DNA of 10,834 nt from assembly GCA_904420255.1 (NCBI GenBank), contig CAJFUT010000176.1, positions 1 to 10,834 on the forward strand, read 5' to 3'. How positions within the stretch are numbered: the stretch's first letter is position 1; every line of letters begins with the position of its first letter. Below the pieces are notes generated by a model, which made no database searches, was not told the DNA's origin, and saw nothing but the letters and a program-made list of their open reading frames with translations. Of this stretch, positions 7,289 to 10,834 are shown one piece after another. Origin of the DNA: an uncultured Angelakisella sp. GTDB taxonomy: Bacteria > Bacillota > Clostridia > Oscillospirales > Ruminococcaceae. The translations under genes and the position numbers were made by a program.

Positions 7289-7402
7289 AAAAAAGACCAC
7301 CTGAAACCTAAGTATCGGCGTACAAAGGGGATACGACGCCGCAGGGAGTGGTGTCTGGCGGCCGCAAACCGCCGTAGCCCCTTGTACACCGATACAACAC
7401 TT
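7289..7402 (-). ncRNA. Candidate structured RNA or 5' leader with a long hairpin
   Basis: Leftward transcription from the promoter at 7410-7438 would start near 7402 and at once copy two arms: 7395-7378 and 7330-7312. In RNA sense these read GUAUCGGUGUACAAGGGG and CCCCUUUGUACGCCGAUAC. They pair over 18 bp with one bulged U and one G-U wobble. After a C-U mismatch, UACG pairs with CGUA (7376-7373 with 7335-7332). An inner stem GGCGG/CCGCC has a 7-nt loop. A run of six U follows at 7294-7289, though 17 nt separate it from the stem, so termination there is uncertain. The paired 5' half resembles no riboswitch or housekeeping RNA I know (no T-box, SRP or 6S hallmarks). It may be an independent small RNA or the regulated leader of the 91-aa gene. 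Confidence 0.5.
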
Positions 7403-7409
7403 GAAATAT

Positions 7410-7438
7410 ATCATAGACGGTTCCGGGGCAAGAGTCAA
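7410..7438 (-). promoter_or_regulatory. Strong sigma-A promoter for the structured RNA and the 91-aa gene
   Basis: Reading leftward, TTGACT (7438-7433) and TATGAT (7415-7410) are separated by exactly 17 bp, with 5 of 6 matches in each. An AT-rich stretch upstream (7441-7465) could serve as an UP element. The start would lie near 7402. Confidence 0.8.
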
Positions 7439-7465
7439 TGAAATTTCTTACAAATTTTACCAATT

Positions 7466-7511
7466 AAAAAGGACCCCGTCGGTGGTTCTGTCCACCCGGC
7501 AGGGTCCTTTT
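7466..7511 (-). terminator. Intrinsic terminator of the dehydrogenase-aminotransferase operon
   Basis: AAAAGGACCC (7467-7476) pairs with GGGTCCTTTT (7502-7511). Inside, GGTGG (7481-7485) pairs with CCACC (7492-7496) around a 6-nt loop. On the leftward strand the stem ends in five T (7470-7466). It begins 8 bp past the aminotransferase stop. Confidence 0.88.
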
Positions 7512-7518
7512 CGCAGGT

Positions 7519-8676
7519 TCAGGCAAAAATGTCCATTGTACGGAGCCGGTCGAAGGCCTCTCCCATCACCGAATTCTCCACGGTGCAGGCGATGCGCAGG
7601 TGCCCCTCGCCGCAGGCGCCGAAGTTGTCCCCGGGAAGTACCAGGACATGGACCTCCTCCAGGATGCGGCGGGTGACCTCGGCGGAGGAAAGCCCCGTTT
7701 CCCGGATGCTGGGGAAAAGGTAGAAGCTCCCCTCCGGGGCGGGCACCGACATATTCCGCAGGGCGTTGATCCGCCCGACGGCGTATTCCATCCGCTCCCG
7801 GAAACAGTTGAAAATGGGGGGCTCGATGGTTTTCCGCTCCCGGAGGGCCCACAGGGCGGCCCGCTGGGAAACCGACGGGGCGGAATAGATGATGTATTCG
7901 TTGATCTGCTGCACCGCCGCGATGATGGGGGGCGGCGCGATGAGGTTGCCGATGCGGAAGCCGGTCATGATGTAGTTTTTGGAGAAGCTGTTGACGGTGA
8001 CGGTGCGCTCCTCCATGCCGGGGATAGACCGGATGGGGACGAAGGGGGTCTGGTAGCAGTAGTTGGTGTAAATATCGTCGGCGACCACCAGCAGGTCCTT
8101 CCTCTGGCAGAAATCCGCCAGCTCCTGGAGGTTCTCCCGGGTGAGGCAGACGCCGGTGGGGTTATTGGGGCTGTTGATGAGGATGGCCTTGGTCCGGGGG
8201 CCGCAGAGCCCCTCCAGCCGCTCCATATTGATGGCGAAATTCTCATGGGCATAGGTGGGCAGGAATACCGCCTTCCCCCCGGCGGACTCCACCTGGTCCA
8301 GGTAGTAGCTGAAATAGGGGTCCGGGATAATCACCTCATCGCCGGGGTCCAGCAGCACCAGCATGGCGAGATACATGGCCGCAAGGCCCGAGGCGGTGAT
8401 GAAAACCTCCTCGTCCCGCAGGGAAACGCCGTATTCCGCCTGATAATAGCTGCGAATCTCATCCCGCAGCTCCCGGTAGCCCCTGGGGTCGGTGTACTTG
8501 GTGTGGCCCGCCGAGGCGTCGGCAAAGGCCTTGTCGATCACCACCTGGGGGGTTTTGATGTCCGGGTCGCCGATGGACAGGTTGATGATGTCGTCGTAGC
8601 GGGCCGCCACATCGAACACCTCGGCAAAGGGGTTGCTCTTGGGATGCTGGTATGCTTTTGCTCTGAAATCTCTCAT
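7519..8676 (-). CDS. PLP-dependent class I/II aminotransferase
   Basis: A cytosolic fold-type I aminotransferase that moves an amino group between an amino acid and a 2-oxo acid; the true substrates are not readable from sequence. The 385-residue protein shows NNPTG (171-175), DDIY (200-203) with the PLP-ring Asp200 and Tyr203, SFSKNYIMTGFRIG with Schiff-base Lys233, and HLRIACT with substrate-carboxylate Arg361. The frame is open to an ATG at 8706, but the ATG at 8676 is chosen. It overlaps the dehydrogenase stop as ATGA, has GGAGGG upstream, and gives the natural N-terminus MRDFRAKAY. The extended start would add ten residues and also has a nearby GGAGG, so it is not fully excluded. Its partner gene encodes a 2-hydroxyacid dehydrogenase, suggesting a shared 2-oxo acid. 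Confidence 0.92.
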   Translation of the reverse strand: MRDFRAKAYQHPKSNPFAEVFDVAARYDDIINLSIGDPDIKTPQVVIDKAFADASAGHTKYTDPRGYRELRDEIRSYYQAEYGVSLRDEEVFITASGLAAMYLAMLVLLDPGDEVIIPDPYFSYYLDQVESAGGKAVFLPTYAHENFAINMERLEGLCGPRTKAILINSPNNPTGVCLTRENLQELADFCQRKDLLVVADDIYTNYCYQTPFVPIRSIPGMEERTVTVNSFSKNYIMTGFRIGNLIAPPPIIAAVQQINEYIIYSAPSVSQRAALWALRERKTIEPPIFNCFRERMEYAVGRINALRNMSVPAPEGSFYLFPSIRETGLSSAEVTRRILEEVHVLVLPGDNFGACGEGHLRIACTVENSVMGEAFDRLRTMDIFA

Positions 8677-9611
8677 GGTTTCCGTCCCTCCACTGTTTGA
8701 TTCCATATTTCCTCCAGCCTGCGGCAGGAGGCCTCAAACCGCTCCCGCTCCTCCGGGAGCATTTCCGGCTCCGCCACCCGCTCCGCCCCGTTTTTCCCCA
8801 GGGCGCAGGGGAGGCTGGCGAAGACGCCATTTTTCATGGGCACCGAAACCGGCAGCACCCGGCCGGTGTCCCGCTGGACGGCCCGGATGATTTCCCCGGC
8901 GGCGGCGCCGATGCCGAACTCGGTGGAACCCTTGCCGCAGAGGATCTCCCAGCCCGCCCTGCGGACCGCCTCCGCCGTTTCCTCCCGGTCCAGGGCCTTC
9001 CAGCGGGGATCCCGGGCGGCCAGCTCCCGGAGGGGGAGGCCCTCCGCCGTCACCCCGCTCCAAAGGGGGACCTGGCTGTCCCCGTGCTCCCCCACCACAA
9101 AGCCCCGGATGGCGGCCGGCGGCGTCCCGGTGCGGCGGGAAAGCTCCCGGACCAGGCGGCAGCTGTCCAGGGTGGTGCCGCTGCCCAGCACCCGGCCCCA
9201 GGGCAGCCCCAGCCGCTCCGAGAGGTACCGGGCCGTCAGGTCCACCGGATTGGTGATCACCAGGAGGACCCCCCCGAAGCCGCAGCCCCGCAGCCCGGGG
9301 ATGATCTGGTCCATCACCTCCAGGGAGGCGGACAGCTCCTGGAGCCGGTCCTCGCAGACCAGGAGGCTGCCGGCGCAGACCACCGCGAAGCCGGCGTCGG
9401 CCAGGTCCCGGTAATCCCCGGCCCAGACCCGGGCGCCCCCCGGCGCCAGAACCGCCGCGTCCTGAAGGTCGTCGGCCTGGGCCCGGGCCTTGGCCTCATC
9501 AATATCCAGCAGCACCAGGCGGCCGCAAAGGTCCTGGGCCAGAAGGCCCATGGCCACATGGCTCCCCACATGGCCCGCGCCGATCACGGCGATTTTCCGC
9601 GGGTCCCCCAC
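8673..9611 (-). CDS. L-lactate/malate dehydrogenase-family 2-hydroxyacid dehydrogenase, atypical substrate loop
   Basis: An NAD-dependent oxidoreductase that reduces a 2-oxo acid to an L-2-hydroxy acid. The 312-residue protein has GAGHVG (11-16) for dinucleotide binding and Asp36 (LLDID), which fits NAD rather than NADP. Catalytic residues are Arg89, Asn121 (NPVD), Asp149 and Arg152 (LDSCR), and His176 in GEHGDS. KGSTEFGIG supplies Thr230. The substrate loop reads AGSLLVCEDR where lactate dehydrogenases have AGANQKPGETR. It is one residue shorter and puts Leu at the site where Gln selects lactate and Arg selects malate. A bulkier or branched 2-oxo acid, as used by L-2-hydroxyisocaproate dehydrogenases, is therefore likely (inference). 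The start is GTG after AAGGAGGGG; the frame extends to 9740 but the extra part crosses the promoter. Confidence 0.92.
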   Translation of the reverse strand: MGDPRKIAVIGAGHVGSHVAMGLLAQDLCGRLVLLDIDEAKARAQADDLQDAAVLAPGGARVWAGDYRDLADAGFAVVCAGSLLVCEDRLQELSASLEVMDQIIPGLRGCGFGGVLLVITNPVDLTARYLSERLGLPWGRVLGSGTTLDSCRLVRELSRRTGTPPAAIRGFVVGEHGDSQVPLWSGVTAEGLPLRELAARDPRWKALDREETAEAVRRAGWEILCGKGSTEFGIGAAAGEIIRAVQRDTGRVLPVSVPMKNGVFASLPCALGKNGAERVAEPEMLPEERERFEASCRRLEEIWNQTVEGRKP

Positions 9612-9616
9612 GGCAT

Positions 9617-9625
9617 CCCCTCCTT
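9617..9625 (-). promoter_or_regulatory. Ribosome binding site that sets the dehydrogenase GTG start
   Basis: Leftward AAGGAGGGG lies just before GTG at 9611, with 7 nt between AAGGAGG and the start. The protein then begins five residues before the IAVIGAGHVG nucleotide-binding strand, as is normal for the family. Confidence 0.85.
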
Positions 9626-9669
9626 GGCCGGTCCTGGGCCGGGGTCCGGGGCCGGAAAAATATGCATTT

Positions 9670-9698
9670 ATTATAGCAAAAATATTGACGCTGCGCAA
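9670..9698 (-). promoter_or_regulatory. Sigma-A promoter of the dehydrogenase-aminotransferase operon
   Basis: Reading leftward, TTGCGC (9698-9693) and a perfect TATAAT (9675-9670) are separated by 17 bp, and TGC before the -10 makes it an extended -10 element. The leader of about 50 nt contains a GC-rich stretch at 9626-9656 with a possible short stem just before the ribosome site. Confidence 0.8.
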
Positions 9699-9745
9699 TG
9701 GCCGGCGGGCGGATTTCCGCTTTCCCCGGGCAGACTTCATTGCTC

Positions 9746-9768
9746 CGAAAAATTATCTCTATTTTTCG
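9746..9768. repeat. Perfect 8-bp inverted repeat upstream of the DUF2089 promoter
   Basis: CGAAAAAT (9746-9753) and ATTTTTCG (9761-9768) are perfect complements around a 7-bp gap, ending one base before the -35 of the DUF2089 promoter. It may be an upstream regulator site. Confidence 0.5.
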
Positions 9769-9769
9769 A

Positions 9770-9797
9770 TTGACTTTAATTATATTTATGTTATACT
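9770..9797 (+). promoter_or_regulatory. Sigma-A promoter of the DUF2089-membrane protein operon
   Basis: TTGACT (9770-9775) and TATACT (9792-9797) are separated by 16 bp, with TGT before the -10 giving an extended -10 element. It lies about 40 bp before the TTG start at 9834. Confidence 0.8.
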
Positions 9798-9815
9798 AAA
9801 TATAATTAAAATCAA
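9770..9815. repeat. Long inverted repeat covering the DUF2089 promoter (probable operator)
   Basis: TTGACTTTAATTATATTT (9770-9787) is complementary at 17 of 18 positions to AAATATAATTAAAATCAA (9798-9815), with a 10-bp centre holding most of the -10. The left arm includes the -35 and the right arm the start-site region. A dyad this exact and so placed is expected to be a repressor site; a stem in the leader is less likely because the left arm is not transcribed. Confidence 0.65.
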
Positions 9816-9822
9816 CAGAAAA

Positions 9823-9826
9823 GAGG
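9823..9826 (+). promoter_or_regulatory. Ribosome binding site that sets the DUF2089 TTG start
   Basis: GAGG at 9823-9826 lies 7 nt before TTG at 9834. There is no in-frame ATG within the protein that would keep the conserved N-terminus. Confidence 0.7.
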
Positions 9827-9833
9827 AATTCAA

Positions 9834-10136
9834 TTGGAGATAGACAAAATCCCGCAGTGGATTCTGGCTCTGGAGCCCGAGGACGCATCTTTTCTGAAGA
9901 ATTTTGTCCTGAAGTCCGGCTCCCTGAAGGAGATTGCCCGCCTGTACGAGGTATCCTACCCCACCGTGCGCCTGAGATTGGATAAATTGATTCAGAAAAT
10001 CGAATTAAATGACCAAAAGGAAGAGGAGCCCTTCCCAGCTTTCATCAAGGGGCTGGCTGTTGATTCCCGAATCGACCTGGAAACTGCCAAAATCATCATT
10101 GAAAAATATAAAAGTGAAAAGGAGAATTCAAAATGA
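9834..10136 (+). CDS. DUF2089-family helix-turn-helix protein
   Basis: A small, probably DNA-binding protein of uncharacterised function. The 100-residue protein starts with IPQWILALEPEDASFLKNFV (6-25). A helix-turn-helix follows, LKEIARLYEVSYPTVRLRLDKLI (31-53), of the sigma-region-4 type. The SYPTVRLRLDKLI stretch is the hallmark I recognise for DUF2089. The C-terminal part, FIKGLAVDSRIDLETAKIIIEKYK, resembles the short SHOCT-like motif found in such proteins. The gene starts at TTG with GAGG upstream. It overlaps the next gene as ATGA, so the two are co-translated. The promoter sits inside a long inverted repeat, which suggests that the protein, or another regulator, represses this operon. 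The N-terminal zinc-ribbon found in some longer members is absent. Confidence 0.85.
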   Translation: MEIDKIPQWILALEPEDASFLKNFVLKSGSLKEIARLYEVSYPTVRLRLDKLIQKIELNDQKEEEPFPAFIKGLAVDSRIDLETAKIIIEKYKSEKENSK

Positions 10137-10408
10137 ACCCTGTCATGACCTGTATTGTTGCCGCCGCAGTCACCATCTTCCATTTCTGGGCGTCCCGGAG
10201 AAAACCGAAATACTGGTATTTGGGAGGCATCGTCCCCTTTTTGTGGGCCGGGGCCGTCATCCTCCTGTTCGCAAACGGCATGATCCGCTTCCAGGACGAT
10301 TGGCCGATGCTGCTTTTCCCCACGGCGATCCTTCTGCTGATCTGGCTTTCCGGCCACGAGGCCGCAAAAAAGAAAGAAATCCAGCGCATGAAGGCGCAGG
10401 ATATGTAA
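10133..10408 (+). CDS. Small three-helix membrane protein, 91 aa
   Basis: I do not recognise a family. Three hydrophobic segments are visible: residues 4-20, 28-48 and 57-74. A charged loop, SRRKPK, lies between the first two, and a charged tail, AAKKKEIQRMKAQ (77-89), follows the third. The basic loop after the first span and the basic tail place both on the inside only if the second loop is very short or the third span is a hairpin, so the topology is uncertain. The ATG overlaps the DUF2089 stop as ATGA, and AAGGAG lies 8 nt before it. The coupling points to a regulator-membrane protein module, perhaps sensing the cell envelope (inference). The terminator at 10481-10515 follows. Confidence 0.8.
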   Translation: MNPVMTCIVAAAVTIFHFWASRRKPKYWYLGGIVPFLWAGAVILLFANGMIRFQDDWPMLLFPTAILLLIWLSGHEAAKKKEIQRMKAQDM

Positions 10409-10480
10409 AGGAAGCCGGACAGAGCGGTTCAAGGAGCTGGGCGGCCGGTCCCATCCCAATTTATAAAACGCGCCATCCGG

Positions 10481-10515
10481 GGCGGCGGAACCACCGTGGT
10501 TCCGCCGTCTCTTTT
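10481..10515 (+). terminator. Intrinsic terminator of the DUF2089 operon
   Basis: A perfect 11-bp stem (10483-10493 with 10497-10507) has a 3-nt loop. It can be extended by a G-U and a G-C pair and is followed by TCTCTTTTT. It lies about 75 bp after the membrane-protein stop. Confidence 0.9.
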
Positions 10516-10584
10516 TCGCTTGGGAAAAAGGGGTCCTTCTCCCCCGCTGGCAATCTCCGGAAGGGATGCTGCCCGGCAATGGCG

Positions 10585-10626
10585 GAAAAGCCTTTTCCCG
10601 CCAGGGGCGCCACCAACTGGCTTTTC
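10585..10626. repeat. Inverted repeat GAAAAGCC/GGCTTTTC in the right-hand gap
   Basis: GAAAAGCC (10585-10592) and GGCTTTTC (10619-10626) are perfect 8-bp complements around a 26-bp centre. A competing hairpin sits at 10581-10602. It could end a leftward transcript whose frame stops at 10673. Nothing else was recognised in 10516-10672; the leftward frames there run through the terminator at 10481-10515 and have no ribosome site. Confidence 0.35.
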
Positions 10627-10672
10627 TTCCTCCGTCCTCCCATCCGGCGACGGCCGTTCCTGCGGCCTCCCC

Positions 10673-10834
10673 TCAAAGGGCTTGCTGCCGCCCTTTTTCC
10701 AGAGGGCGGGGACCAATCGCCGCATCCTTCCACCGGCGGCAGCTGGAAGGGGCTGTCTTTTCTGCCAGCAATTTGGCCTTGTCCCAGGCTTCCCGGGCTG
10801 TTACCATTTTTACGGCCCCGTTTTCTGCGGAAAC
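10673..10834 (-). CDS. Possible 3' end of a leftward gene cut by the window edge
   Basis: A leftward frame is open from the window edge to TGA at 10673-10675, giving 53 residues that include KMVTAREAWDKAKLLAEKTA. The first half looks helix-forming and protein-like; the second half is short and basic. An internal ATG has no good ribosome site, so the start would lie outside the window. No family is recognised. Confidence 0.3.
   Translation of the reverse strand, partial: VSAENGAVKMVTAREAWDKAKLLAEKTAPSSCRRWKDAAIGPRPLEKGRQQAL

Noticed and set aside
7312..7395. The long inverted repeat as a small mobile element (MITE)
   Set aside because: No flanking target duplication is visible, the arms enclose only 47 bp, and the fold is explained better by RNA pairing downstream of a promoter.
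7312..7395. T-box, 6S, SRP or tmRNA identity for the structured RNA
   Set aside because: The T-box antiterminator sequence, the SRP GNRA/asymmetric loop motif and the tmRNA tRNA-like end are all missing, and the likely length is short for 6S RNA.
7208..7438. A 77-residue N-terminal extension of the small protein at 6932-7207
   Set aside because: The extension would translate the structured leader and begin at the -35 of its own promoter; the ATG at 7207 has a good ribosome site.
7600..9773. Rightward open frames of 366 and 358 codons antisense to the aminotransferase and dehydrogenase
   Set aside because: They mirror well-supported enzymes, have biased composition and no good ribosome site, and the second crosses the dehydrogenase promoter.
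10429..10733. Leftward frames of 98 and 90 codons at the right end
   Set aside because: Both run through the terminator at 10481-10515, are rich in Arg, Gly and Pro, and lack ribosome sites.

Overview
The window reads as chromosomal DNA of a GC-rich, low-branching Firmicute, most likely a gut clostridium of the Oscillospiraceae type. This is inferred from strong AGGAGG-type ribosome sites, frequent TTG/GTG starts, a clostridial-type divergent topoisomerase pair, a DUF2089 regulator, and compact operons separated by intrinsic terminators. No tRNA, rRNA, CRISPR array, transposase or phage gene was found.

Positions 143-5855 hold a leftward operon, parE - cinA - parC: a type IIA DNA topoisomerase whose two subunit genes are separated by the NMN-deamidase-like gene cinA. 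It has one promoter near 5826-5855 and a stem-loop terminator at 86-114. Positions 5856-6168 contain no gene but show several short stems that may form a folded RNA or an intergenic repeat. A rightward lipoprotein gene (6169-6876) with a Pro/Glu/Ser linker converges on a leftward small gene of unknown function (6932-7207). The two share a near-perfect bidirectional terminator (6886-6923).

Upstream of that small gene, a consensus sigma-A promoter (7410-7438) fires into a long, well-paired hairpin (7312-7395). It pairs on the transcribed strand through a G-U wobble and is followed by a U-run. This is the best candidate here for an undescribed structured RNA or leader.

Positions 7519-9611 hold a second leftward operon: an L-lactate-dehydrogenase-family 2-hydroxyacid dehydrogenase with an atypical substrate loop, coupled by an ATGA overlap to a class I/II PLP aminotransferase. 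Together they could interconvert amino acids, 2-oxo acids and 2-hydroxy acids, as in the reductive branch of amino-acid fermentation (inference).

A divergent AT-rich promoter region (9612-9833) then drives a rightward two-gene operon: a DUF2089 helix-turn-helix protein and a three-helix membrane protein, also joined by an ATGA overlap. Its promoter carries two striking inverted repeats, one covering both the -35 and -10 elements, which suggests tight and possibly autogenous control. A terminator (10481-10515) ends this operon. The right edge shows only a weak partial leftward reading frame.
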